From positions 818,547 through 882,546 of the forward strand of contig SPIB01000001.1 in NCBI GenBank assembly GCA_004535785.1: a DNA stretch of 64,000 nt, given 5' to 3'. Below the pieces are notes generated by a model. It saw only the letters and a program-made list of their open reading frames with translations. It did no database searches and was not told the origin of the DNA. Every line of letters starts with the position of its first letter. Position 1 is the stretch's first letter. The position numbers and the translations under genes are program-made. Below, piece by piece: positions 45,319-54,901 of this stretch. Source of the DNA: Gammaproteobacteria bacterium LSUCC0112. Lineage in GTDB: Bacteria; Pseudomonadota; Gammaproteobacteria; Pseudomonadales; Pseudohongiellaceae.

Positions 45319-46649
45319 TACCTTGCTCCTGTGCTGGAAACGGTTCTTTGCTCACGTTCTTTTTGTTCTTGCACCAACTTCTCATAACCCGCATCGTCCA
45401 GATGCGTGACAGCAATCCAGGCGTGGGACATTTCGTCTGTTGTGCGTTGTCCCGCGCCTACCCACTGATCCGGATCCGGATTGAGGGGATTGGCGGCAGA
45501 ATTATCAAACCATGCATTCAGAATAATCGTTGCGCCCGCGGGAATCAGCGGCTGGAAACCATCTTCGTAGGTGTGGCTGTGGTTCCAGCCAGCACTCCAG
45601 TTTGACACTTGACTGATCGTTTCACGACGTCCGGTCGCCGGATCAAACACTTCCATGGACATCGCGACGCCACGCAAATGCAAGTGCGGCTGCCAACTGT
45701 CGATACGAACCGGGTGGTCAAAAGAGTGCATACCCTGCGTAATCAGTTTTCCGTGAGGAGGAATCAGATAATCACCACCGCCCTCAAGCGCGTAAAGACG
45801 CAGATCCTGCGGGTAGGCAGTTGCTTCGTCGAAATCATCAGTTTCATCGTAGTACCAGATCGCAACGGATACTTGATCATCTTCAACGGCTTTGCCATCA
45901 GGATAGTAGTGGATGCTCCACTTCACTTTGGAGTCCACGGGCACTTTTCGGCAGGCGCCTGCAGGCACTTTTTCACCAAGTTTGCCGAACGCAAACTCTG
46001 ATAGACGGCTGCCTGCCACCCATTCGCCCTGCTCATTTTTAACAAGGAAATGCGAGTTGGCATGGTGTGTTGAACCGTGTGCGGCAGCGGAAGGCAGTGT
46101 CTCAACCGCCTTGATACAACGGGACTCGGTAATGCCCGAATCCACTTCAGGCTCCCACCATAAATCTTGTCCAGTGGCAGGGACATCCCACTTCTCAGAC
46201 CGGATGACATGGTCGGGCTCGCCCAATTCTGCAGCCAGACGCCACTCGCCAATCGGCGGATACTGCTTGGGTTCCGGCATGTCCGCCGGATCGCCCAACG
46301 GTGAACCTGCATATACCCAGTCAACAATGGTGTTGATGTCTTCTTCAGACATTCGCCAATCATCTTTCAGGTGCTGAACCCCGACATCCATATCGTATTG
46401 ATACGGTGGCATAGAGCGCTCTTTCACCTTCATGGCGATGAGCGGTGCCCAGGGGCGAACTTCTTCGTAGCTGGTGAAGGACATTGGTCCAATCTGTCCC
46501 GGCTGGTGACAGATCTGGCAATTGTCCTGAATGATGGGTGCGACGTCACGCGCGTAGGTGATGTCATGACCAACGGGTTCAGCGGCACTGGCCATAGCCG
46601 ACGCCAGGCTTGTTAATGCAAACAGTCCTACTGCTTTTATTCTTTTCAT
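45318..46649 (-). CDS. Cytochrome c / copper type II monooxygenase-like protein
   Basis: A 443-residue secreted protein (signal peptide to residue 22) with a c-type heme motif CQICH at 44-48 and a PHM-like copper fold from about 140. Ligand candidates for both coppers are present: HH 195-196 and H247 for the first site, H322 and H324 (PHLHLRG) and M407 (TTDEMSH) for the second. Unlike its two relatives in the window it has no thioredoxin-fold domain. A peroxidase- or hydroxylase-like reaction with electrons supplied by the heme is plausible but not proven. It is the first gene of a likely five-gene cluster reaching to 41502 or further. Confidence 0.8.
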   Translation of the reverse strand: MKRIKAVGLFALTSLASAMASAAEPVGHDITYARDVAPIIQDNCQICHQPGQIGPMSFTSYEEVRPWAPLIAMKVKERSMPPYQYDMDVGVQHLKDDWRMSEEDINTIVDWVYAGSPLGDPADMPEPKQYPPIGEWRLAAELGEPDHVIRSEKWDVPATGQDLWWEPEVDSGITESRCIKAVETLPSAAAHGSTHHANSHFLVKNEQGEWVAGSRLSEFAFGKLGEKVPAGACRKVPVDSKVKWSIHYYPDGKAVEDDQVSVAIWYYDETDDFDEATAYPQDLRLYALEGGGDYLIPPHGKLITQGMHSFDHPVRIDSWQPHLHLRGVAMSMEVFDPATGRRETISQVSNWSAGWNHSHTYEDGFQPLIPAGATIILNAWFDNSAANPLNPDPDQWVGAGQRTTDEMSHAWIAVTHLDDAGYEKLVQEQKEREQRTVSSTGAR

Positions 46650-46912
46650 CGTTGCCCACTCCTGGATTAAACAATTGACACAGCACTTGCGCCACTGTCA
46701 CAGAGTGCCAATTTAGGATAACCGGCACAAAATTCTCTGATATAAGTCAATGTTCACAAAAAAATTGGCGAGAGTGCGATGGAATTATGTCGCCCAGCGA
46801 CGAGCTGATGGCCTGTTATGCATTCCAAAAAATGGACACAATAGACCTTTAATCATTGATCCCCGCTGAAACGCATGTAAACTCAAACAAAAAACAAGAC
46901 AGGAGAGTAATC

Positions 46913-47932
46913 TTGAATCCATGGCACTCAACGCGTCGTTTCAGCGTTCCAATTCTGGTCTTGATGACCATGTTGATCACGGCTGGCGCTCAACTTGATG
47001 CCCAGCAGCCACAGCACACTCCCCGCAATGAATTTGGCCAGCCCGACATGCAAGGGTACTGGAGCTTTGCAGCATTGACGCCTCTTCAGCGACCGGAAAA
47101 CATGGCCGACAAAGCGTTTATGACGCGCGAGGAGGCCACGGCCTTTGAACAAAATGTGCTGAATAATCGTGCCGCCAGCTTTGAACGTGAACCAAATGGT
47201 CTGGATATTGGTTACAACGACTTCTGGGATGAGTGGGGTGATGGCGTGGGGGATAACCTGCGCACATCCATCATTGTCAGTCCCGCCAATGGACGTATCC
47301 CCGCATTAAGTGAAGGTGCCGTCCTGCAACGCAGTTCGGCCAGTGGCGATGTGCTCAGTGAGCGACCCGCGCGCTTTTTGTTAGGCGGCATAAGCAAAGA
47401 CAACCCGGAAGATCGTGGCCTGTCCGAGCGCTGTCTGGTGGGGTTTAATACCGGGCCACCCATGCTGCCCAGCAAATACAACAACAATATGCAGTTGCTG
47501 CAATTCAGCGATCACGTGGTAGTGGTGACGGAAATGATCCACGATGCGCGCATTATTCCGCTGGACGGACGACCGCACCTGAACCCGGCCATTACCCAGT
47601 GGGCAGGGAATTCCCGGGGCCATTGGGAAGGCGATACGCTGGTGATAAACACCCGCAATTTCACCGACAAGATTGCCAGCCTGTCGCAGCCTTACGCCGC
47701 CTGGGGATCGGCAAAAAACATGCAACTGGAGGAGCGTTTCAGTCTCAACGAGAACGGATCGCTGGTGTATGAATTCACCATCAACGATCCGGCGACGTTT
47801 GTTGAGCCGATCAAAGGCGTGATGCACATGCGCCGCTCACCAGACCGCGTCTACGAATACGCCTGTCACGAGGGCAATTACGCCATGCCGGGTATTCTGG
47901 CCGGGGCGCGCCGGGATGAGTCTGGTCTGTAA
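46913..47932 (+). CDS. Secreted protein of unknown function
   Basis: A 339-residue protein starting at a TTG (46913) with AGGAG 7 nt upstream; the frame extends further up but with no such site. The signal peptide ends near LDAQ (about residue 30). The mature part has PDMQGYWSFAALTPLQRP, FSDHVVVVTEMIHDARIIPLD, NSRGHWEGDTLVINTRNF and a C-terminal YACHEGNYAMPGILAGAR. This is a widespread family in marine and soil bacteria with no known function; the pattern recurs next to cytochrome/copper genes. It is divergent from the copper cluster, with a 263-bp shared upstream region. Confidence 0.7.
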   Translation: MNPWHSTRRFSVPILVLMTMLITAGAQLDAQQPQHTPRNEFGQPDMQGYWSFAALTPLQRPENMADKAFMTREEATAFEQNVLNNRAASFEREPNGLDIGYNDFWDEWGDGVGDNLRTSIIVSPANGRIPALSEGAVLQRSSASGDVLSERPARFLLGGISKDNPEDRGLSERCLVGFNTGPPMLPSKYNNNMQLLQFSDHVVVVTEMIHDARIIPLDGRPHLNPAITQWAGNSRGHWEGDTLVINTRNFTDKIASLSQPYAAWGSAKNMQLEERFSLNENGSLVYEFTINDPATFVEPIKGVMHMRRSPDRVYEYACHEGNYAMPGILAGARRDESGL

Positions 47933-47947
47933 GCATACCGGCTTGTT

Positions 47948-49624
47948 TTATTCCGAGCCGATCAGCTCAAAAATCAGTCGATCTCCATCAATTAACTGAA
48001 AGCGCAGGCCTCGGTATTCAATAGTGTCATCAACTACAAGCTCCGGGACTTGCAGTATCCCTGTGGCCGGACTGAAGGTTGAAAACCGTGAGGGTAAGAC
48101 TGAAAGGTTTTTGATAGTCTCAGGCAATACCTGAATCTGCACCGTAGGCTCCATGCGGAGCAATTGGAAATCCAACTGGATACGACCCAGCTCGCCAGCG
48201 TCCACAAACGAGCGCATCTGATTGCTGCACACATCAAAACGATTGGCAACTGAAGGGGCAGGTGTAGAGGTGACAGGAACGTAATTGAGCCCCAATTTGC
48301 GCTGACCATTGTCTACCAGCACAAAGACTTCCGCATATCCAAATACATCCTTGCCCACCAGTGGTTGGCCCCATAACAACCGCAACCTGGCCTCAGCGTC
48401 TCCTCCGAGGCTGGCGCGCGTCAATGCACGCAACCTGGCGCCACTCCCTTCAAAAAATAGTGTGGTCTGCTCAGAGGGATCGTTATTAAAAATAGCCACA
48501 ACGTCAGACACACCATCAAAATTTACATCAACATTTCGCAGGTGAAACGGCGTGTTTCTGGCGTTGTCAGGATCCTGGGTAATTCCGGACAAACAAACAT
48601 CAGTGCTGTCGACAAACTGTCTGTTACCAAGGTTGCTCAGCAACTGAATTCCCGTGCCACGAAAATTTGAATTATAGGCGGTCATTATCAAGTCCAACCG
48701 ACCATTTTGATTAACGTCGAACGCCTGAATTTCAATTATTTCGTACTTGTCACCACTGACAAAGCGCCGCATGTCCGGCAAATGCGTGACCTGGGCATTC
48801 GAGAATTCGCCGTTACCGGGATTCCAGTAAATGCGACTGGGCAAGGTGGTCAGACCCTGTTTGCGGCCGACAATCATGTCCACGTGTCCGTCTTTGTCCA
48901 GATCAGCCAGTTCAACAGCCCACGAAAACTCGCTGGTGAAATCGGCGCGCACAAAAGATTCCGGTAAACGTGTGCGGTCCAGATCAAATTGGGCGTTGCC
49001 ACGATTCATCAATAAATAAGGCGCTCTTGCTGCATTGCCTTGTGGCGTATTGGTGACCAGAATATCGACAAATCCATCACCATTCACATCACCGACTGCT
49101 GCGTTGTGCGAAAAATCGGAGAGTCCGGGCAATCGGTCTGTGGCGTCAGTAAATCCTTGCCCGGTGCCCAACAACAATTGATTGCGAAAACCCGGATAAG
49201 GAGGTGCGTCCCAACCATGGTCAGCGATAAAAATGTCCTGGATGCCGTCATTGTTAAAATCGGCTACCAATATTTCGCGAGCCCACTCGTTCAGAGGTCT
49301 GTCGCCCGTCGCTGCCCTGAAGGTATTGTCGCCGTTGTTAAGCAGAATCTGACCGGGTTGCGGACCCGGTGATGGGCGATCTGTCGGCGTATATCCTGTG
49401 ACAATCACATCGGTAAAACCATCGCCATTCACGTCCTCAAAATACACAAAACGATCATTACCAACGTCTGTATTCATAACAAAATGGCCGTATGACACGG
49501 TACCCGCAGTGTAAGTCGAGCGCTGAGCCGTTTGTGCTTCAACGACAGAACTCAATAGCGAAGCGACAATCAGGGTGGCCAACAGTTTTTGGCGGAATCC
49601 AGCTTTAAACAGGCAGTGCGGCAT
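47948..49624 (-). CDS. Secreted FG-GAP / VCBS repeat protein
   Basis: A 558-residue protein with a signal peptide (cleavage near VEAQ, residue 31) and at least five calcium-loop repeats of the integrin-like type: FEDVNGDGFTDVIVTG, VADFNNDGIQDIFIAD, VGDVNGDGFVDILVTN, LADLDKDGHVDMIVG, FDVNQNGRLDLIMTA and VDVNFDGVSDVVAI. Together they should form a seven-bladed propeller. Such proteins bind calcium and are usually extracellular adhesins or enzyme partners. The C-terminal 130 residues form a separate beta domain. It faces the unknown secreted protein gene end to end, with 15 bp between the stops. Confidence 0.85.
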   Translation of the reverse strand: MPHCLFKAGFRQKLLATLIVASLLSSVVEAQTAQRSTYTAGTVSYGHFVMNTDVGNDRFVYFEDVNGDGFTDVIVTGYTPTDRPSPGPQPGQILLNNGDNTFRAATGDRPLNEWAREILVADFNNDGIQDIFIADHGWDAPPYPGFRNQLLLGTGQGFTDATDRLPGLSDFSHNAAVGDVNGDGFVDILVTNTPQGNAARAPYLLMNRGNAQFDLDRTRLPESFVRADFTSEFSWAVELADLDKDGHVDMIVGRKQGLTTLPSRIYWNPGNGEFSNAQVTHLPDMRRFVSGDKYEIIEIQAFDVNQNGRLDLIMTAYNSNFRGTGIQLLSNLGNRQFVDSTDVCLSGITQDPDNARNTPFHLRNVDVNFDGVSDVVAIFNNDPSEQTTLFFEGSGARLRALTRASLGGDAEARLRLLWGQPLVGKDVFGYAEVFVLVDNGQRKLGLNYVPVTSTPAPSVANRFDVCSNQMRSFVDAGELGRIQLDFQLLRMEPTVQIQVLPETIKNLSVLPSRFSTFSPATGILQVPELVVDDTIEYRGLRFQLIDGDRLIFELIGSE

Positions 49625-49856
49625 GAGGGAACCCTCTTATTTTTGGTGCGTTTTTAACCTATCGTGGAGCATAGGCAGTATCAAAACTTGCGTCAATTGC
49701 CTGGATGGGTAATTACTTTATGTTTGGCGATAATGACGTTGCTTTCTAAATTCAGGATTAACGTTCACTCAGGCAGGACTCTCTTTTTCCGGGAAAATAT
49801 CAAAACACATTTAATATCGCAGTCGACGGCATCTTACACAACCATCAACAGCAACT

Positions 49857-50006
49857 GACCAGAGTGAGCGCCTGTATCAGGCCGTTCGAGGTGTCGGCGG
49901 CCCGACCCGCCTGGTGATGCTACCCCACGAAAGCCATGGGTATCAGGCGCGCGAGTCCTTGATGCACATGCTGTGGGAAACCATCGAGTGGCTGGATACT
50001 TATGTT
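49857..50006 (+). pseudogene. C-terminal relic of an S9 (prolyl oligopeptidase) family peptidase
   Basis: The frame reads SERLYQAVRGVGGPTRLVML, then PHESHGYQARESLMHMLWE and WLDTYV, which is the end of an S9 peptidase including the catalytic histidine in SHGY. The serine and aspartate parts are missing and no start exists. It abuts the opposite-strand fragment at 50007 exactly, which suggests an inversion joined to a deletion. Confidence 0.75.
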
Positions 50007-50685
50007 TGGCAGTTTCGCGCCACTCGACCCCATAAACGCTGGCGATTTGATTATTTGGTGGTTCAATCGCAAAAATGGCTCGGCTGCCATTCTCACTCAT
50101 TTTAAGCTGCACGGCCTTAGCCCAGTAGCCCGGTAAAGGCAACGAAGAAATATCAGTTTTGGCCAGCGAACGGGTGTCGATGACGGCTATCTTCTGACTA
50201 TTAAAAAGACTGTCACGCTAGGCGTTCATGCTGATAGCTGAGTAGGAAATTACAACCTTGCTTGCGTCGCGGTTTATATCAACAGAAAACCCACCCTCCA
50301 AGCTCTGCAGCACTGTCTGGTTGTTAACAGATGCGGCACCAAACTTTCCTTCATACAATAATGTACGCGACCGAGTGGCGAGATCATACAAATAGACTTG
50401 GGCAGCATCACTTGCGCTCCAGCCCTCGGGCAGCGGGCTTAGCCATCCCTCCAGGCTGGTATTAAACCCCTTTTCTTTGACAACGTAGACCATTTTACGG
50501 CCATCAGCCGAGATGCGTATGGCAGGGTCAATTCGTCCTGAGTATTCTTCAGCATAAAAACCAAGAATCTCTTCAGGCCCCTGTGCCGCAGTGGTTGTGA
50601 GTGAACACAGAGAAAAGACTATTGCCAGAAGGATGGTAAATGCTCGTTTATGAACTGAATTTTGTAGATTCATATTACACCTCAC
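50007..50685 (-). pseudogene. N-terminal part of a secreted beta-propeller-like protein with in-frame stop
   Basis: From the ATG at 50685 the frame has a signal peptide (cleavage near TAAQ) and beta-propeller-like repeats (ISADGRKMVYVVKEKG, AQVYLYDLATRSRTLLYEG, INRDASKVVISYSAIS). A TAG at 50218-50220 interrupts it, but the same frame continues as protein-like sequence (SQKIAVIDTRSLAKTDISSL, ENGSRAIFAIEPPNN) to about 50007. There it runs into the antisense of the S9 peptidase relic. The two fragments may come from one S9 gene whose 3' part was inverted. Confidence 0.65.
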
Positions 50686-50847
50686 GGTATAAGGTCATTG
50701 AACAGTGCTTACTTTGAAGTCGGCAAATCCGATACCGAATTTCAGTTAAACACCAATAAAATCAGTATGTCCTGAGCTATATCAATGAGTTGGCTATTTT
50801 GGTAGCTTGCACAAAACACCGTTTTCAATCACAAGTGAGACTCCAGC

Positions 50848-52401
50848 ATGTGGCAGCGAGTAAAAAGCAGAAAATCCAGAAATCGCACCAGCACACGTTT
50901 TAGGTTGCTGCTGACCATCAGCTTGTTGATGACACACTCTATAGCTGTTGCCGCCGAGTATGACCTTGTGATCCGTCAGGCGCGGGTGATTGACCCGGAA
51001 ACCGACCTGGACGGGATCCGCGATGTAGGTATCTTTGAGGGCCGCATTACCGCCGTTGAAAACCAACTGGATCAAGTCGACCCCAATACCCGCGTCATCC
51101 ATGCCAGTGGCCTGGTGCTGGCGCCGGGGTTTATTGATATGCATGTACACGGCCAGAGTCCACAAGCGCATGAGTATCAGGTACGCGATGGCATCACCAC
51201 CGCGCTGGAGCTGGAGTGGGGATACCCGGAAGTAGGTTCGTTTCTCGCGTCGAGGCAAGGCAAAGCCCGCGTCAATTATGGCGCCAGCGTCTCACATGGC
51301 GCACTACGCGCGCTGGCGTTGTCAGCGTCAGACACTGAGCGCGCCAGTTTACGCCAGCAACTCAATCAGGCGGTTACCGCCAACGAACCGTTGGTTGCAG
51401 TGCAACCGCTGGTGGCGCACAGTTTCCAGCAAGCGCTCTCCGATACACAGGAGAATTGGCTTGCCGATGAAATCCGTCGTGAACTGACTCGAGGCGGGAT
51501 TGGCATTGGCATGGCTCACTCATACTATCCGGGTGCAGATCGGCCGGAGATTTACGGGCTCTTTGAACTGGCTGCGCATTTGAATGTGCCGCTTTACAGT
51601 CACCTGCGCGGACGCGGTCTGGACGCCGTGCAAGAAGTGGTGGCCAACGCATCCGCGACCGGTGCCGCAATCCATATTGTGCATGTCAACTCGACCGCAC
51701 TGGGTGAATACCAGTCGGTGCTGTCTTTGATCCGCGGCGCACAGTTACGCGGGGTAGATGTCACCACCGAGGCCTATCCTTATACGGCGGGCTCGACCAC
51801 CATTCAGGCTGCCATGTTTGACGGTAACTGGCAGGACAGTTATGGCATCTCCTACGACGGATTGCAGTGGCAAGAAACCGGGGAACGCCTGAACGCAGAA
51901 AGCTTTTCTCGTTACCGTGAACTTGGTGGTGTGGTCATCATCCACATGATGCAGGAGCCGTGGGTGGAAGCCGCTATTGCCAACGACTGGGTGATGATCG
52001 CCTCGGATGGCATGCCCTATGCGCCGGGCGCGCACCCGCGTACCTCGGGCACTTTTTCGCGCGTGCTGGCGCGTTATGTGCGTGAGCGTCAGTTATTGGA
52101 TCTACCGACTGCCATTCGCAAAATGACCTTGATGCCCGCACAACGCCTTGAGCCGGTCGCCCCGCAGATGGCCCGAAAAGGCCGTGTGCAGGTGTCTGCT
52201 GATGCCGATCTGGTCTTGTTTGATCCACAAACCATCCTGGATACCGCTGATTTCGACACAGGTCCGCAATTCTCGCAGGGCATTCATTCGGTGATTGTGA
52301 ACGGCGTGCTGGTGGTCAGCGAAGGTGAAACTGTGCCTGACGCATTTCCCGGGCAAGCGATTTATGGCGTGCTGCCGCACGATATGACGCATACTCCCTG
52401 A
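50848..52401 (+). CDS. Secreted amidohydrolase of the N-acyl-D-amino-acid deacylase type
   Basis: A 517-residue enzyme with a basic, hydrophobic export signal (about residues 20-36, cleavage near VAAE). The amidohydrolase barrel shows the metal-binding HVH in PGFIDMHVHG, further candidates in PLYSHLRGRG and HIVHVNSTALGE, and an aspartate in IASDGMPYAPG. DxxATARIxDxxTLGP-like tail elements fit (ADADLVLFDPQTILDTADF). The family removes acyl groups from D-amino acids or cleaves related cyclic amides. Export is unusual for this mostly cytosolic family and fits scavenging of peptide or cell-wall pieces. It stands alone, followed by DUF2789. Confidence 0.82.
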   Translation: MWQRVKSRKSRNRTSTRFRLLLTISLLMTHSIAVAAEYDLVIRQARVIDPETDLDGIRDVGIFEGRITAVENQLDQVDPNTRVIHASGLVLAPGFIDMHVHGQSPQAHEYQVRDGITTALELEWGYPEVGSFLASRQGKARVNYGASVSHGALRALALSASDTERASLRQQLNQAVTANEPLVAVQPLVAHSFQQALSDTQENWLADEIRRELTRGGIGIGMAHSYYPGADRPEIYGLFELAAHLNVPLYSHLRGRGLDAVQEVVANASATGAAIHIVHVNSTALGEYQSVLSLIRGAQLRGVDVTTEAYPYTAGSTTIQAAMFDGNWQDSYGISYDGLQWQETGERLNAESFSRYRELGGVVIIHMMQEPWVEAAIANDWVMIASDGMPYAPGAHPRTSGTFSRVLARYVRERQLLDLPTAIRKMTLMPAQRLEPVAPQMARKGRVQVSADADLVLFDPQTILDTADFDTGPQFSQGIHSVIVNGVLVVSEGETVPDAFPGQAIYGVLPHDMTHTP

Positions 52402-52442
52402 CACTGACGTTTACCACTCACGCGAATTCAGGAGGTTAATAT

Positions 52443-52685
52443 ATGTCCTTCCACTCAATGACTGACTTATTTATGCAATTGGGTCTGGCGTCTGATGCTG
52501 AATCAATTGCCAGTTTTATACATAGTCATCAGTTACCGGCAGAGGTCCGTCTCTGTGATGCGCCGTTCTGGACAGAGTCGCAGCGGCAATTCTTGACAGA
52601 GCAATTCAAAGCCGATGCGTCTTGGATCATTATCGTGGATCAGTTAAATGAATCCCTGCACGAGGATGCAGTGAAACAACAATGA
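52443..52685 (+). CDS. DUF2789 family protein
   Basis: An 80-residue cytoplasmic protein beginning MTDLFMQLGLASDAE after a short leader, with LCDAPFWTESQRQFLTEQF and a terminal acidic helix, which is the DUF2789 pattern over its full length. AGGAGG stands 7 nt upstream of the ATG. Function unknown. It ends just before a two-way terminator shared with the next gene. Confidence 0.85.
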   Translation: MSFHSMTDLFMQLGLASDAESIASFIHSHQLPAEVRLCDAPFWTESQRQFLTEQFKADASWIIIVDQLNESLHEDAVKQQ

Positions 52686-52704
52686 ACTTAAACGCAAAAA
52701 AAAA

Positions 52705-52735
52705 AGCAGGAAACCTTAGTTCTCCTGCTTTTTTT
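52705..52735. terminator. Bidirectional rho-independent terminator
   Basis: Stem AGCAGGA (52705-52711) with TCCTGCT (52723-52729), A run on the left and T run on the right, placed between two convergent genes. Confidence 0.9.
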
Positions 52736-52753
52736 ATTCAGTGAGCAACCGTA

Positions 52754-54523
52754 TCAGTTGGAGCTGACAGTTGTACCTTCTTTAACTTCTTTCCAGTAAA
52801 CCTGGCCAAAGAACATCTCATCCCAGCTCTGCTGGCCCCAGGGCACAACGCGTGATGGATCAGGGTTGGCTTTGTTCTGCGCAGAGTTGTCAAACGCGCC
52901 GGTTACCACAACGCGAGTACCTGCTGGCACAAACTTCGGTTCAGCCAGTTGGTATTCCATCTGCCAGTTGTAGTTGTACTGGGCAACGTTCAGCAGACGC
53001 TCAACGGTACCATCCGGGTAATGCGCGTCCCAGGTCATACGCTTGCCGCGGAAGTGCATGTGTGGCGTGAAGGCCATGATATTCGCATCGGTTGGAATGG
53101 TAATGGAGGCAGTCTGCTCAAAATCCGGATCGTAAGCAGGGATGTCAGTCCAGGTTGGCGTGAAGATACACGCGCAATCACCGAGGCGACGCTCAGTCGG
53201 GATTTCATCATCATCGTAGAACCACACACCAATTTCACTGTTGTCCACTGTCTCACGACCGGTGGTGGTGTAGTGCAGGTTCAACGCCAGCATGGTACCT
53301 GCTCGCAGCAGTCCGCCGGTATTTGGCTCTTCCACGTGCGGATCAGCACCCGGAATATAAGGTGTGATGTATGCCTGATCAGGGTTACTGAAACGGGTAA
53401 TCAAACCTTGTGATGGGCGCTTGCCCGGCTCAATAAACGCGTTCAGGGTATGGTGCAACACCGTGCGGTCGCCAGGAACATACTGGCTGGCGCGCACCCA
53501 ACGGTCACGATCCAGTCCTTCCAACGGCACAACCACATCGATGTACTCAAGCACGCCGGTCGCAGGAATGCTCTGGGGCGGAATCTTGATGATCAGGTCT
53601 GGTTCGCCAAACGCCCACTTGTCCTGTGACCAGGTCAGTTCAGCCAAGGGATCCACATCGCCATCTTTTTGTGAACCCGTTGCGATCCACTGCAGCACTT
53701 TCTGCTGTTCATCAGGTGACAGGGTGTAGTGATTACGGAAGTTACCAATGTGCGGGTCGATCTGTCCCGGTGGCATACGCTTGGTCATCAGCACTTCGCG
53801 GATCATCGGAGACCAGCCTTGTGCCATAGCATGACTGTTTAACGCAAAGGGTGCAATTCCACCTTCGCGGTGACAGCTTGCACAGTTCTCAGCCAGCACA
53901 GGAGCAACGTCCTTGCTGTAGGACACGCCTTCTTGCAGCAATTTGTCACGGGCAGGATACGTAACCGCGGTGCCTTGCGTGGCGACCATCGCATTGGCAA
54001 CCGGCTGGTCCGCGACAACGGCTGCCAGTGCGTCTTCGAAAGGCTTGTCAGCCGGGCCTCGGTAAATCACGCGGAACGATCTTGGGTCATACAGGAAGGC
54101 TTCACCGGTTTTGTCGATACCGAGTGCTTCGGAAATGATCTGCGCATCGTCAATCAGCACAGGGATATCGATACCCAGGCTGTCCGCGTCCGCTTTCACA
54201 ACAGCACGCTGCTCACCCAGTGGGTTAATCATCATGAACACGATGCCCTGCGAGGCATATTGTTCTTTTAATGCGTTAAACGATGCTAGCGAGCTTTTGG
54301 TCGCCATATCATCACTGGCTTGCACCAGAAATGCGATTGCTTTGTTATTGTCGTACCAAGCCATGTGATGGAACAGTCCGTCTTGATCCAGCAGGGCGAA
54401 GTCACCCACGCGATCCTGTGCTACCACACCCTGAGCCGCACTCAGTGAAAATGCCAGAGCAGTTACCGTGGCAAGCACCGTTTTCCTGCCATTAAACTGC
54501 AAACTTTTGAACAACTTACGCAT
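52754..54523 (-). CDS. Thioredoxin-fold / cytochrome c / copper type II monooxygenase-like protein
   Basis: A 589-residue secreted protein from the ATG at 54523 with GGAGG 6 nt upstream (signal peptide to about residue 35, VVAQ). Residues 38-180 are a redoxin fold with no cysteine. The c-type heme motif CASCH lies at 214-218. The PHM-like copper fold covers about 300-589, with candidate ligands HH 357-358 and H417 for the first copper, H488 and H490 (PHMHFRGK) and M570 (SWDEMFFG) for the second. All six are in place, unlike the paralogue at 41502. It is a single gene about 8 kb from the main copper cluster. The substrate is unknown. Confidence 0.82.
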   Translation of the reverse strand: MRKLFKSLQFNGRKTVLATVTALAFSLSAAQGVVAQDRVGDFALLDQDGLFHHMAWYDNNKAIAFLVQASDDMATKSSLASFNALKEQYASQGIVFMMINPLGEQRAVVKADADSLGIDIPVLIDDAQIISEALGIDKTGEAFLYDPRSFRVIYRGPADKPFEDALAAVVADQPVANAMVATQGTAVTYPARDKLLQEGVSYSKDVAPVLAENCASCHREGGIAPFALNSHAMAQGWSPMIREVLMTKRMPPGQIDPHIGNFRNHYTLSPDEQQKVLQWIATGSQKDGDVDPLAELTWSQDKWAFGEPDLIIKIPPQSIPATGVLEYIDVVVPLEGLDRDRWVRASQYVPGDRTVLHHTLNAFIEPGKRPSQGLITRFSNPDQAYITPYIPGADPHVEEPNTGGLLRAGTMLALNLHYTTTGRETVDNSEIGVWFYDDDEIPTERRLGDCACIFTPTWTDIPAYDPDFEQTASITIPTDANIMAFTPHMHFRGKRMTWDAHYPDGTVERLLNVAQYNYNWQMEYQLAEPKFVPAGTRVVVTGAFDNSAQNKANPDPSRVVPWGQQSWDEMFFGQVYWKEVKEGTTVSSN

Positions 54524-54709
54524 AATTTCCTCCAACCGGACAGCCAGCTGTTTTATTGTAATTAATAGACCCGGGAAACGCGTGCGTGATGGACTGCATC
54601 AGGGTATATGAACTCATTCATGTATTAACCCGGTCGTGAGCCGAGGCTAACACTGAGCCTCATAAAGAGCAATCAGCCGAAAGTCATGCGTGGCGACATA
54701 AAATTCAAC

Positions 54710-54889
54710 TTATGGCTTGTTATTGCGGCATTTATCAGAGCAATACAACACTTGATCCCAGTTCTTTGCCCAGGATTTGCGCCAGGTCATCTCGCGTCCG
54801 CAGGTCTTGCACAGCTTGCTGGGTAGAATTTGTTTGTTGCCTTTGAAACCACTTTTGGCCAGTGGTGGCTTTTCAGGTTTAGAGACCAT
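54710..54889 (-). CDS. DUF2256 family zinc-ribbon protein
   Basis: A 59-residue protein from the ATG at 54889. It carries LPSKLCKTCGREMTWRKSW, then WDQVLYCSDKCR, the DUF2256 signature with two CxxC-like pairs that should bind zinc. The family is often encoded beside cryptochrome or photolyase genes; none is in view here. It follows the SGNH hydrolase gene closely on the same strand (12 bp), so it may be its last co-transcribed gene. Confidence 0.85.
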   Translation of the reverse strand: MVSKPEKPPLAKSGFKGNKQILPSKLCKTCGREMTWRKSWAKNWDQVLYCSDKCRNNKP

Positions 54890-54901
54890 GTGCCGCAGTG
54901 A

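Noticed and set aside
49664..49858. A 64-codon plus-strand frame before the S9 relic
   Set aside because: The composition is not protein-like and it runs into the peptidase relic in another frame.
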